Positions 15,335 through 22,854 are shown, numbered from the stretch's first letter. The stretch: DNA of 23,025 nucleotides from CAZADA01 sp964524065 (GCA_964524065.1 CAZGCB010000033.1:1-23025), one strand, 5' to 3'. Translations and numbers: made by a program. Notes: generated by a model not told the origin, from the letters alone.

Positions 15335-15341
15335 AAGGCGG
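15335..15341 (+). promoter_or_regulatory. Ribosome binding site of the DAHP synthase gene
   Basis: AAGGCGG ends five bases before the ATG at 15347 and supports that start over the in-frame alternative at 15287. Confidence 0.5.
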
Positions 15342-15346
15342 TGTCG

Positions 15347-16735
15347 ATGACCTGGTCCCCCTCGAGCTGGCGCGCCAAGCCGGCCCAGCACATTCCGACC
15401 GACTATCCCGATCCAGCGGCGGTGGACGCGGTGGCCGACCGGCTGCGCGGCTACCCGCCTTTGGTCTTTGCGGGCGAGGCGCGGCGCTTGACGTCCGCGC
15501 TGGGCCGGGTTGCTGCGGGTGAAGCCTTTGTCATGCAGGGCGGTGATTGTGCCGAGAGCTTTGAGGAATTCCACCCCGACGCCATCCGCGACACCTTCCG
15601 TGTTTTGATGCAAATGGCCGTGGTGCTCACCTTCGCCGCGCAAAAGCCGGTGGTGAAAATCGGCCGCATCGCCGGCCAATTCGCCAAGCCGCGCTCCAGC
15701 CCCACCGAAACGCGTGATGGCGTCACCCTGCCCAGCTATCGCGGCGACAACATCAACGCCATGGCCTTCACGCCTGAAGCGCGCACGCCCGACCCTGAAC
15801 GCTTGGCCCAAGCCTACAGCCAATCGGCGGCGACGTTGAACCTGCTGCGCGCCTTCGCCAGCGGCGGCTATGCGGCTTTGGCGAACGTGCACCGCTGGAC
15901 GCTGGAGTTTGTGGGCCAGACCGACCAAGGCGCGCGCTATCGCGAACTCGCGGATCGGATCGCGGAGGCGCTGGAGTTCATGCGGGCCTGCGGCGTGACG
16001 GCGGACACCGCGCCGCAGCTGGCGGAGACGGACTTTTTCACCAGCCATGAGGCGCTCCTCCTCCATTTTGAGGAGGCGATGACGCGCATCGATTCCACCA
16101 CTGGCCGCTGGTACGACACTTCGGCGCATTTCTTGTGGATCGGGCACCGCACCCGCCAGCTGGATCACGCGCATGTGGAGTTCCTGCGCGGTGTTGAGAA
16201 CCCGATTGGCGTGAAATGCGGGCCGGGGCTGAAGCCGGACGAGCTGCTGCGCTTGATCGATGTGCTCAACCCGCACAACACGCCAGGACGGCTGACATTG
16301 ATCGCCCGCTTCGGCGCCGATGGGGTGGCGGAAGGGCTGCCGCCGCTGGTGCAAGCCGTGGCGCGCGAGGGGCGCGCCGTCGTGTGGATGAGCGATCCCA
16401 TGCACGGCAACACCTTCAAGGCGGAGTCCGGATACAAAACCCGCGATGCGGAGCGGATTTTCGCGGAGGTGCGCGGCTTTATGGAGATCGCCCGCGCCGA
16501 AGGCGTGCACCCCGGCGGCGTGCATGTGGAGATGACCGGCAAAAACGTCACCGAATGTGTCGGCGGCGTGGGCGGGCTGACCGAGGCGGATCTCTCCTCA
16601 CGATACCACACACACTGTGATCCGCGGCTCAACGCCGATCAGGCGCTGGAGCTCGCCTTTTTAGTGGCGGAACTGCTGCGCGATACGCGTTTGCAAGATG
16701 CGAGCGCGCCGCGCGAAGCGGTGGAGGCTGGCTAA
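15347..16735 (+). CDS. Class II 3-deoxy-7-phosphoheptulonate (DAHP) synthase
   Basis: The enzyme condenses phosphoenolpyruvate and erythrose 4-phosphate, the first step of the shikimate pathway. The 462-residue length and motifs are those of the class II (plant/Mycobacterium-like) type: MTWSPSSWRAKP at the start, QGGDCAESF with the metal-binding cysteine (Cys68), GRIAGQFAKPRSSP, GVKCGPG, DPMHGNTFK, HVEMTGKNVTEC and HTHCDPRLN. The last three supply the remaining metal ligands (His, Glu, Asp). The start at 15347 has a ribosome site and fits the family N-terminus. A short hairpin with a T-run lies just upstream. It is divergent from the SH3-like lipoprotein gene and convergent with the HU gene. 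Confidence 0.96.
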   Translation: MTWSPSSWRAKPAQHIPTDYPDPAAVDAVADRLRGYPPLVFAGEARRLTSALGRVAAGEAFVMQGGDCAESFEEFHPDAIRDTFRVLMQMAVVLTFAAQKPVVKIGRIAGQFAKPRSSPTETRDGVTLPSYRGDNINAMAFTPEARTPDPERLAQAYSQSAATLNLLRAFASGGYAALANVHRWTLEFVGQTDQGARYRELADRIAEALEFMRACGVTADTAPQLAETDFFTSHEALLLHFEEAMTRIDSTTGRWYDTSAHFLWIGHRTRQLDHAHVEFLRGVENPIGVKCGPGLKPDELLRLIDVLNPHNTPGRLTLIARFGADGVAEGLPPLVQAVAREGRAVVWMSDPMHGNTFKAESGYKTRDAERIFAEVRGFMEIARAEGVHPGGVHVEMTGKNVTECVGGVGGLTEADLSSRYHTHCDPRLNADQALELAFLVAELLRDTRLQDASAPREAVEAG

Positions 16736-16749
16736 ACCCGCCAAACGCC

Positions 16750-16761
16750 GCCGAATTCGGC
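16750..16761. repeat. Perfect 12-base palindrome
   Basis: GCCGAATTCGGC is its own reverse complement and sits immediately before the stronger hairpin between the DAHP synthase and HU genes. It may be part of the convergent terminator region; no known binding site is recognised. Confidence 0.4.
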
Positions 16762-16788
16762 CCCCGGCGGGCTATCGCACCGCCGGGG
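16762..16788. terminator. Terminator-like hairpin between convergent genes
   Basis: CCCCGGCGG and CCGCCGGGG form a perfect 9-bp stem with a 9-base loop, placed between the DAHP synthase stop and the HU stop. It is suited to ending both transcripts, but neither side carries a T-run, so it may be Rho-assisted or an mRNA-stabilising end. Confidence 0.5.
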
Positions 16789-16804
16789 TGAAGACTCCGA
16801 ACGT

Positions 16805-17071
16805 TTAGAGGTCCTTCAGCGCCGTGGACGGCTTCCATGTGGCCGATGTTTTGGCCGCAATCTTCACCGTTTCGCCCGTGCGCGGATTGCGACCGTCGCG
16901 GGCTTCACGGTGCTTCGGCTGAAAGGTGCCAAAGCCGGCGATGGCGACATGATCGCCGTCCTTCAAGGTTTGGGTGACCACACTGATCACCGCGTCCAAC
17001 GCGCCGCCGGCTTGGGTTTGGGTCAGACCCGCTTCCGTTGCGACGGCCTTAATGAGCTCGGACTTGTTCAT
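16805..17071 (-). CDS. HU-family DNA-binding protein
   Basis: An 88-residue histone-like protein that bends and compacts DNA as a dimer. It starts MNKSELIKAVA, has the core AIAGFGTF strand and turn, and the arm signature GRNPRTGE. The C-terminal half reads KIAAKTSATWKPSTALKD, where many HU proteins have KIPASKVPKFKAGKALKD; the Trp and Ser substitutions are a little unusual. The ATG at 17071 has a strong AGGGAGGGG site. It could be HU-beta-like or an IHF relative, but the arm and length fit HU best. It is a single gene with its own long upstream region. Confidence 0.93.
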   Translation of the reverse strand: MNKSELIKAVATEAGLTQTQAGGALDAVISVVTQTLKDGDHVAIAGFGTFQPKHREARDGRNPRTGETVKIAAKTSATWKPSTALKDL

Positions 17072-17234
17072 GAGCCCCTCCCTCAATGGGTCGCCGCCGG
17101 AATGGCTGCGACTTCTGGGTGCGGTTCTCTCCTACGATTCGTACGCGGATGCGCAAGTCCCTTGAGTTTCCGATGCTTTTACAGGCCGGCGACCATGGTG
17201 CGGCGCCATAGCGGCGCGCGGGCGGCGGGGGTGG

Positions 17235-17263
17235 ATCAAATTTACCCTGACAGGCCGTTTCAA
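17235..17263 (-). promoter_or_regulatory. Candidate promoter for the HU gene
   Basis: Read on the - strand, TTGAAA (17258-17263) and TTTGAT (17235-17240) are separated by 17 bases, matching a sigma-70 type -35/-10 at five and four of six positions. Transcription from here would give a 5' leader of roughly 155 bases before the HU start. It is a sequence match only. Confidence 0.3.
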
Positions 17264-17455
17264 AGCGCGATTTTCCCCCACAACTGCGGGGATATGGCCG
17301 TTTTTGCGGCATTATGACCTCTTGAATGCTCCGTGCGCGGCGGGCATGCAAGAAACCGGAAACAATATTTGATGCCCTGGGCCATTGCATGCTGCGCTGC
17401 ACACATGTGTTTTCCTGTGCATATTCAGGCTGTGAGGGACGCGGCGAAGCCCAGC

Positions 17456-17475
17456 GGGGCGGCGCGGGCCGCCCC
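17456..17475 (+). other. GC hairpin in the leader of the gnnA-like gene
   Basis: GGGGCGGC and GCCGCCCC form a perfect 8-bp stem with a GCGG tetraloop, ending 30 bases before the start codon. There is no T-run. It could affect mRNA stability or translation; no riboswitch class is recognised. Confidence 0.3.
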
Positions 17476-17505
17476 TGTGCGGGCCGCTGAAGGGTGGAGT
17501 ACGGC

Positions 17506-18444
17506 ATGCAAACCATGCGCGCGGGGGTGATCGGAGCCGGTGTTTTTGGCGGTTATCACGCCAGCAAATACGCCGCCCATGATGGCGTCGCTCTGGTGGG
17601 GGTCTGCGATCCGGACGCGACGCGCGCCGGCGCGCTGGCGCAAAAGCATGACGCCCGCGCTTTTGCTGATCCCGACATGCTGTTCGCCATGGTGGACATG
17701 GTGACCATCGCCAGCCCCGCGCTGACCCATGGCGCTTTGGCCGTGCGCGCGCTGGAGGCGGGGCTGCATGTGCTGGTGGAAAAGCCCCTGGCCGCGAGTG
17801 TGGAGGAGGCGGAGGCCGCCGTCGCGCTCAGCGAACGGGCGGGCCTGGTGCTGCAGGTGGGCCATCAGGAACGGTTTGTCTTCGCCGCGATGGGGTTGTT
17901 GGATGTTGTGGAGCGCCCGCGCACCATCACGGCGCGGCGCATGGGGCCGTTCAGCGAACGGGGCGCTGATGTGAGCGTGTCGCTCGATTTGATGACCCAT
18001 GATGTGGATTTGGTGCGCTTGCTGGCCGGGCGCGCGCCGGTGACCGCCGTCAACGCCCGCGGGGTGCGCAGCAAGTCGCAGACGACCGATCACATCGCTG
18101 CGGCGATCACGTTTGATAATGGCGTCACCGCGCGGCTGGAGGCCAGCCGCCTCGCCGAAGCGCGCGATCGCGTCATGCGCGTGGAATACGCCAGTGGCGC
18201 GGTGGAGGTGGATTTCATCGCCAAGACCTTCGTCAATGAAAGCGAGCACGATCTCAATCCAGATTTTATGGAGGATCCGTCCGCGCGCGACTCCCTCGGC
18301 GCGGGCGTCCACGCGTTCATTGACGCCGCCGCGGGGCGCGCGCCCGCCATGGTGTCGGGGGCGGACGGGTTGGAGGCGGTGCGCATTGCGCTGCAAGCCG
18401 AGGCATCCGCCGCCGAAGCGGGCGCCGATATCCCCACCGCCTAA
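17506..18444 (+). CDS. Gfo/Idh/MocA-family oxidoreductase, probable GnnA
   Basis: The 312-residue product opens with a Rossmann fold (VIGAGVFGGYHASKYA, GxGxxG at 10-15) and an acidic residue for NAD at the end of strand two (VGVCDPD). EKPLA at 92-96 and the active-site MTHDVDL at 163-169 define the Gfo/Idh family. With the DegT aminotransferase directly downstream, it is best read as GnnA, which oxidises the 3'' position of UDP-GlcNAc before amination, leading to 2,3-diaminoglucose lipid A. WbpB-like or other sugar dehydrogenases are alternatives. The ATG at 17506 has GGAG six bases upstream; an ATG at 17515 is less supported. The specific substrate is inferred from context. Confidence 0.82.
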   Translation: MQTMRAGVIGAGVFGGYHASKYAAHDGVALVGVCDPDATRAGALAQKHDARAFADPDMLFAMVDMVTIASPALTHGALAVRALEAGLHVLVEKPLAASVEEAEAAVALSERAGLVLQVGHQERFVFAAMGLLDVVERPRTITARRMGPFSERGADVSVSLDLMTHDVDLVRLLAGRAPVTAVNARGVRSKSQTTDHIAAAITFDNGVTARLEASRLAEARDRVMRVEYASGAVEVDFIAKTFVNESEHDLNPDFMEDPSARDSLGAGVHAFIDAAAGRAPAMVSGADGLEAVRIALQAEASAAEAGADIPTA

Positions 18445-18502
18445 GGCGCACTGGACCCGCGCGGCGCGCTGGGCGCCGGGCCGTAGTAAAAGAGGAAAGC
18501 CC

Positions 18503-19699
18503 ATGGTTGATCTCGCCCCCGAGCGCTCGGCCCCCGCCGCGACGCCCCCCGCGCCCATCGCCTTTATCGATTTAAAGGCGCAGCAGGCGCGGATCCGCGA
18601 CGCCGCCGAACAGCGTTGGCGCGAGATCCTCGATCATGGTCGTTACATCCAAGGCCCGGAAGTCACCGAGCTGGAGGAGACCATCGCCAACCGCGCCGGC
18701 GCCGCCGATGCGGTGGCGGTCGGCTCTGGAACGGACGCGTTGATCATGGCGCTGATGGCCCTTGGCGTCGGGCAGTCCAGCCGCGCGGGCGAGGTGTCGC
18801 GTCAGGACGCGGTGTTCATTCCCGCTTTCACCTATAACGCGACCGCCAATGCCGTGTTGTTGGCCGGCGCCGTGCCGGTGTTTGTCGATATCGATCCCAA
18901 CACTTTCAATATGGATGCCGCGGATCTGGCGCGCCGCATCGCGGCGGTGAAAGCTGAAGGAAAGCTGACGCCGCGCGCGGTGATCCCGGTGGATTTGTAT
19001 GGCCTGCCTGCGGACATCGCCGCCATCCAGGCCGCGGCGGACGGCTTGGATCTGATCATTGACGCGGCGCAGAGCTTTGGCGGCCAGCTGGATGACAAAT
19101 GGGTGGGCGGCATCGGCCCGTTGACCACGACGAGCTTTTATCCGGCGAAAGCCCTGGGCACCTATGGCGATGGCGGCGCGATTTTCGTCAACGACGCTGA
19201 GATGGCGGAGGTTTTGCGCTCCATTCGCTGGCACGGCACGGACGCGACCAAACAAGAAAGCATCCGTGTGGGCTTTAATGGGCGGCTGGACTCTCTCAAT
19301 TGCGCTGTCGTGACCGAGAAGCTGAAAATCTTCGACGAGGAGTTGGCGCAGCGTCGCGTGGTCGGCGCTATTTATGAAGAGCGCCTCACTGCTTTGGCGG
19401 GACGTGTGGACATTCACCGCCCGCGCGCGGGTCAAAAGAGCGGCTATGGCCTCTTCACCATGGCGTTGGACAATCGCGCGGATATCGCCGCCAAGCTGAA
19501 AGACGATGGCGTGCCGACGGCGATTTATTACAAGCAAGCGCTGCATCAGATGCAGGTGTTCGCGCCCTTCGCGCCGGAGGGCGGCTTGCCGCATGCCGAA
19601 CGAGCCGCGGACCGCGTGTTATCCTTGCCGATCCACCCCTATCTGACGGCTGAGCAAGCGCATTATGTGTGTGATCGGTTGGAAGCCGCGCTCGCCTAA
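18503..19699 (+). CDS. DegT/DnrJ/EryC1/StrS aminotransferase, probable GnnB
   Basis: A PLP-dependent sugar aminotransferase of 398 residues. Motifs: FIDLKAQQARI at the start, GSGTDAL (74-80) for the cofactor phosphate, PAFTYNATANA, VDLYGLPAD, the PLP-ring aspartate in IIDAAQSFGG (Asp187), and the Schiff-base lysine in SFYPAKALGTYGDGG (Lys216). RWHGTD and VGFNGRLDSLNCAV are also typical. In partnership with the upstream oxidoreductase it would transaminate UDP-3-keto-GlcNAc (GnnB). A WbpE-like role in surface polysaccharide is the main alternative. AGAGGA six bases before the ATG at 18503 fixes the start; a longer open frame overlapping the upstream gene is out of frame with it and unsupported. 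Confidence 0.85.
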   Translation: MVDLAPERSAPAATPPAPIAFIDLKAQQARIRDAAEQRWREILDHGRYIQGPEVTELEETIANRAGAADAVAVGSGTDALIMALMALGVGQSSRAGEVSRQDAVFIPAFTYNATANAVLLAGAVPVFVDIDPNTFNMDAADLARRIAAVKAEGKLTPRAVIPVDLYGLPADIAAIQAAADGLDLIIDAAQSFGGQLDDKWVGGIGPLTTTSFYPAKALGTYGDGGAIFVNDAEMAEVLRSIRWHGTDATKQESIRVGFNGRLDSLNCAVVTEKLKIFDEELAQRRVVGAIYEERLTALAGRVDIHRPRAGQKSGYGLFTMALDNRADIAAKLKDDGVPTAIYYKQALHQMQVFAPFAPEGGLPHAERAADRVLSLPIHPYLTAEQAHYVCDRLEAALA

Positions 19700-19745
19700 A
19701 GCGCAGCGTCTGGCCCATCGTCGCGGCGCACGCTAACTGACAGGC

Positions 19746-21440
19746 ATGAGCACGCCCAAACCGCCTATCACTGACACTGTGCGCATCGCCATCGCCCAGC
19801 TGAACCCCGTCGTGGGCGACATCGCCGGCAATGTCGCGCTGATCCGCGACGCGCGCGCTGCGGCCGCCGCTGAGGGCGCGGATGTGGTGGTGACGCCGGA
19901 ATTGTCCGTTGTCGGCTACCCGCCGGAGGATTTGGTGTCGAAGCCGGCCTTCGTCGCCGACGCCATGGCCGCGGCGCAGGAACTCGCCAAAGACACAGGC
20001 GATGAAGGGCCTGCGCTGGTCGTGGGCTGTCCATGGCGGCCTGACGGTGACGGCGATCCCAAGCCCTTCAACGCCGCCCTGCTGCTGGATGAGGGGCGGG
20101 TGCAGGCTGCACGCTTCAAGCATGAGCTACCCAATTATGGCGTGTTCGACGAAAAACGCGTGTTCGCCGCGGGGGCGCTGCCGGATGTGGCGGCGTGGCG
20201 CGGCCTGACGCTTGGCTTGCCCGTGTGCGAGGACATTTGGCGGCCCGACGCGCCCGAGCATCTCATCAAGCACAATGCGGACATGCTGATCTGCATCAAC
20301 GCCTCGCCCTGGCGGCGCAGTGCGCACCGGGAGCGTGCGGACGCCTTTCGCGTATGGTTCGGCGATGGCGCGGTTCCGCTGATCTTCGCCAATCAGGTGG
20401 GCGCTCAAGATGAGCTGGTGTTTGACGGCGCCTCCTTCGCCTGGGATCGTAACGGCTTGGTGCAACAGCTGCCAGCCTTGGAGACGAGCTTACAGGTGGC
20501 GACCTGGCGCCGCGGCGCCGACGGCGCGTGGACGGGCGCCGACGCGTCCACGGCCAGCCAGCCGCCGGATGACGCCGCCGCTTACCGCGCAGCCTGTCTC
20601 GCCATTGGCGATTATGTGAACAAAAACGGCTTTCCCGGCGTGGTCATTGGTTTGTCTGGCGGCATTGATAGCGCGCTGACGGCGGCCATGGCGGTGGATG
20701 CGCTGGGGCCTGAGCGGGTGTGGTGCGTGATGCTGCCCAGCCGCTACACCAGCCAAGACAGCCTGGATGATGCGGCCGAATGCGCGCGGTTATTGGGCGT
20801 CAAGCTCGACACCCTTCCCATTGAGCCCGCAGTGGGCGCCTTTGGCGCGATGCTGGACGGCCATCTGCAAACGCCGGGCGGCGCGCTGGCGCAGGAAAAT
20901 CTCCAATCGCGCATTCGCGGCGCGATTCTGATGGCGCTCTCCAACGCCCATGGACACATGCTGCTCACCACCGGCAACAAGTCGGAGATGGCGGTGGGTT
21001 ACGCCACACTCTATGGCGATATGAATGGCGGCTATAACGCGCTGAAGGATCTCTACAAAACTGAGGTGTTCGCGCTGGCCCGTTGGCGCAACACAAACAA
21101 GCCGGGCGCTCTGCTGGGCCCCGATGGCGTCGTCATCCCCGAGCGCATCATCACCAAGGCGCCCTCGGCCGAGCTGCGCGCTGATCAGAAGGACGAGGAC
21201 AGCCTGCCGCCCTATGAGGTGCTGGACGACATCCTGCGCGGTTTGGTGGATGGCGAGGCGGAGGTGGAGGCCTTGCTCGCCCGCGGCCATGACGCCGACA
21301 CCGTCGCGCGGGTGCAGAACCTGCTTTATCGCGCGGAGTATAAGCGCCGCCAAGCGCCGCCCGGCGCCAAAATCGGAGCGAAGAATTTCGGCCGCGATCG
21401 GCGCTACCCACTCACCAATCGCTATCGCGATCACCCTTAG
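19746..21440 (+). CDS. nadE: Glutamine-dependent NAD+ synthetase
   Basis: The 564-residue protein fuses two domains. The N-terminal nitrilase-type glutaminase has its Glu-Lys-Cys triad in TPELSVVGYPPEDL (Glu52), FKHELPNYGVFDE (Lys125) and LPVCEDIW (Cys161). The C-terminal synthetase has the ATP-binding loop SGGIDSAL (304-311), the LPSRYTSQDS loop and TTGNKSEMAVGYATLYGD. It amidates deamido-NAD with ammonia channelled from glutamine, the last step of NAD synthesis. Length is normal for this type. The ATG at 19746 has only a weak ACAGG site. It follows the aminotransferase by 46 bases and may share its transcript, with no obvious functional link. Confidence 0.96.
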   Translation: MSTPKPPITDTVRIAIAQLNPVVGDIAGNVALIRDARAAAAAEGADVVVTPELSVVGYPPEDLVSKPAFVADAMAAAQELAKDTGDEGPALVVGCPWRPDGDGDPKPFNAALLLDEGRVQAARFKHELPNYGVFDEKRVFAAGALPDVAAWRGLTLGLPVCEDIWRPDAPEHLIKHNADMLICINASPWRRSAHRERADAFRVWFGDGAVPLIFANQVGAQDELVFDGASFAWDRNGLVQQLPALETSLQVATWRRGADGAWTGADASTASQPPDDAAAYRAACLAIGDYVNKNGFPGVVIGLSGGIDSALTAAMAVDALGPERVWCVMLPSRYTSQDSLDDAAECARLLGVKLDTLPIEPAVGAFGAMLDGHLQTPGGALAQENLQSRIRGAILMALSNAHGHMLLTTGNKSEMAVGYATLYGDMNGGYNALKDLYKTEVFALARWRNTNKPGALLGPDGVVIPERIITKAPSAELRADQKDEDSLPPYEVLDDILRGLVDGEAEVEALLARGHDADTVARVQNLLYRAEYKRRQAPPGAKIGAKNFGRDRRYPLTNRYRDHP

Positions 21441-21445
21441 GTCCC

Positions 21446-21484
21446 GGGCGGCGGTCCTCATGCGCTCGCGGCGCACGGGCCGCC
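21446..21484. other. Imperfect hairpin downstream of nadE
   Basis: GGCGGC (21447-21452) pairs with GCCGCC (21479-21484), enclosing an inner TGCGC/GCGCA stem (21461-21475). It lies in the 78-base gap after the nadE stop and may mark the end of that transcript. There is no T-run, so the terminator reading is weak. Confidence 0.25.
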
Positions 21485-21507
21485 ATGCTAGCGTTGGCAG
21501 CAGATGT

Positions 21508-21512
21508 GGAGG
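21508..21512 (+). promoter_or_regulatory. Ribosome binding site of the GyrI-like gene
   Basis: GGAGG ends six bases before the ATG at 21519 and overlaps an upstream in-frame ATG at 21504, so the later ATG is chosen. Confidence 0.55.
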
Positions 21513-21518
21513 CCCGCC

Positions 21519-22004
21519 ATGACTGACTTTCAGCTCACCCATGTGGAGCCGCACTTCTACATCCATGTGCCGGGCGAGGTTGCGCCGGGCTCGCCGCAAA
21601 TAGGCGCGGTCATCGGGCAAGGCCTGCCGCGCGTCTTTGGCTTTTTGAACGAAACCCACATCACCCCGCTGAGCGCGCCGGCGGTGATCTATCAGGCCTT
21701 CAGCCCTGAGCTGATGCAGTTTCATATGGGCTTTTTCGTCTCGGAAGCTGACGCCGCCAAAGCTGCGGGCGATGTCCAGGCCGGGCGTACACCCGGCGGC
21801 CAGGCCGTGCGGTACACGCATGTGGGCCCCTATCAGAAACTCGGGGCCGCCTATGAGGCCGTCGCGGCCTGGCTGGGTCCCCAGGGTTTGACCATGGGCA
21901 TGCCCTGTTGGGAGCTGTATGTGGATGATCCGGCTGAGACGCCTGAGGATCGGTTGAGAACCGAGATCACCGTGCTGACGCAGCCGGCGGGCGCGGGCGG
22001 TTAG
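21519..22004 (+). CDS. GyrI-like small-molecule-binding domain protein
   Basis: The 161-residue product consists of a single GyrI-like (AraC effector-binding, BacI/SOUL-type) domain with no DNA-binding domain. The C-terminal half carries the family features: RYTHVGPYQKLGAAYEAVAAWL (split around residues 99-119) and CWELYVDDP followed by TPEDRLRTEI. The N-terminal half has the corresponding strand pair with AVIYQAFSP. Stand-alone members bind diverse hydrophobic or cationic ligands, protect gyrase or hydrolyse toxicants; the ligand here cannot be told. It starts at a well-spaced GGAGG site and is followed, 40 bases later, by the small membrane genes, so co-transcription with them is possible. 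Confidence 0.8.
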   Translation: MTDFQLTHVEPHFYIHVPGEVAPGSPQIGAVIGQGLPRVFGFLNETHITPLSAPAVIYQAFSPELMQFHMGFFVSEADAAKAAGDVQAGRTPGGQAVRYTHVGPYQKLGAAYEAVAAWLGPQGLTMGMPCWELYVDDPAETPEDRLRTEITVLTQPAGAGG

Positions 22005-22044
22005 CGTCGGACGCACACAGCGATTGCGGGCGAGGGAGAGGGGT

Positions 22045-22305
22045 ATGGGCAACGCCATCGGACTGGGCTGGATGTGCGCCGGGCTGGGCGTGGCGGTCAT
22101 TGTCATCGGGCTAACGGGGCTGATGGGGTGGACGTTGCCGGTGGATTCCAGCGGCTCCTTCCGCGCCGTGGCGGTGTTGATTGTCGGCTTCGGCTTGTTG
22201 GGCGCGGGCACGGCGGCGATTTGCGTCGCGGCCATTGCGGACGCCATGGGCCGCAGCCGTGGTGGCCGATCGCGCAAGGCGTCCCAAGGCGGAGATCCAT
22301 CATGA
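22045..22305 (+). CDS. Small two-helix membrane protein, unknown (first of three)
   Basis: This 86-residue protein has two hydrophobic segments at about 5-27 and 36-60 separated by a short loop, and a basic Arg/Lys/Gly/Ser-rich C-terminal tail. The tail's charge suggests both ends are cytoplasmic. A GGGAGAGG site lies just upstream of the ATG. Its stop overlaps the next start as ATGA. I recognise no family. The codon use matches the neighbours and the overlapping chain supports it being a real gene. Confidence 0.6.
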   Translation: MGNAIGLGWMCAGLGVAVIVIGLTGLMGWTLPVDSSGSFRAVAVLIVGFGLLGAGTAAICVAAIADAMGRSRGGRSRKASQGGDPS

Positions 22306-22568
22306 AGTATTTGGGGCGCATCGGCGCCACGCTGGCCGGCGTGTTCGTGTTGTGGTTGGCGGTGTCGTTTGCGCTGCGGCCGGAGATTGTCCGCCCCTCC
22401 ACAACGGAGCAGCGGCTGTCCCAAGACGAGCGCGTTGAGGTCCAGCGCACCTGGTATGGCGAGGCTGCGCGCTGGAGCGCCATTGGCCTGATGGGCTTTT
22501 TCGGCGTGACCTTGGTGGTCGCTCCCTGGCGACGCCCACGATCGACGGCGGAGGATAACAGCGCGTGA
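22302..22568 (+). CDS. Small two-helix membrane protein, unknown (second of three)
   Basis: The 88-residue product has transmembrane segments at about 8-25 and 57-76. The roughly 30-residue loop between them is polar and charged (PSTTEQRLSQDERVEVQRTW) and is predicted to lie in the periplasm. The tail is short and polar. The ATG overlaps the previous stop (ATGA), with GGAG 8 bases upstream, and the TGA overlaps the following GTG. No family is recognised. Confidence 0.6.
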   Translation: MKYLGRIGATLAGVFVLWLAVSFALRPEIVRPSTTEQRLSQDERVEVQRTWYGEAARWSAIGLMGFFGVTLVVAPWRRPRSTAEDNSA

Positions 22569-22831
22569 GGGCGCCGGCGCAGAGGCCGTGGCGATTTCTC
22601 GCGGCGCTGGCGGCGGCGGCGGCTTTTGTCGGGTTCATAATCTGGGCGGTTCCACGCTTTGGCTGGATAATCGGCGTGCTGGCGTTCTCGGTGACGCTTG
22701 TGACGCTTGGACTCTGGCGTCGCTTTGATCCCAGCCGCGGCCCGTTGGAGCGTCACAAGACACAGCGCCGGGCGCATTTGAAATCCGCTCACAGGCAGCG
22801 CTTGAACAACGATACGCCCTTGGATGAATGA
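22565..22831 (+). CDS. Small two-helix membrane protein, unknown (third of three)
   Basis: An 88-residue product starting at a GTG that overlaps the preceding stop (GTGA). Two adjacent hydrophobic segments occupy about 9-29 and 32-50, joined by VPRFGW, followed by a strongly basic cytoplasmic tail (RRFDPSRGPLERHKTQRR and onward) of nearly 40 residues. The tail could contact nucleic acid, ribosomes or acidic lipid, but nothing specific is recognisable. Its stop lies 23 bases before the gatB ATG, or overlaps an in-frame upstream gatB ATG at 22828. Confidence 0.6.
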   Translation: MRAPAQRPWRFLAALAAAAAFVGFIIWAVPRFGWIIGVLAFSVTLVTLGLWRRFDPSRGPLERHKTQRRAHLKSAHRQRLNNDTPLDE

Positions 22832-22854
22832 AAGGCGCGCGCTACACCGCGCTC

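Larger units (their letters stand above)
17072..17505. other. 434-base intergenic region between HU and gnnA-like genes
   Basis: This is the longest gap in the window and holds divergent control signals. Near the HU side is its ribosome site and a GANTC sequence (17136-17140), the CcrM methylation motif known in Caulobacterales relatives. A possible - strand promoter lies at 17235-17263. The central part (17265-17375) is relatively AT-rich for this genome. A GC hairpin lies at 17456-17475. Open frames crossing it in both directions have no recognisable homology, lack ribosome sites and overlap known genes, so I call no gene here. Confidence 0.5.

Noticed and set aside
14894..16525. A 543-codon open frame on the - strand opposite the DAHP synthase gene
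   Set aside because: The + strand carries unambiguous class II DAHP synthase motifs throughout; the - strand frame is a codon-bias shadow.
16910..17516. Two open frames of 135 and 155 codons crossing the HU-gnnA intergenic region
   Set aside because: Each overlaps a real gene, lacks a ribosome site and has no recognisable similarity. A small gene here cannot be fully excluded.
18113..18502. An upstream extension of the aminotransferase frame by 130 codons
   Set aside because: It overlaps the end of the oxidoreductase gene in another frame, and the ATG at 18503 has a strong, well-spaced ribosome site and the normal family N-terminus.
20790..22424. A 544-codon open frame on the - strand across nadE, the GyrI-like gene and the small membrane genes
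   Set aside because: It lies opposite several genes with clear motifs or coupled starts, and its translation is low-complexity Arg/His/Pro-rich without family features.
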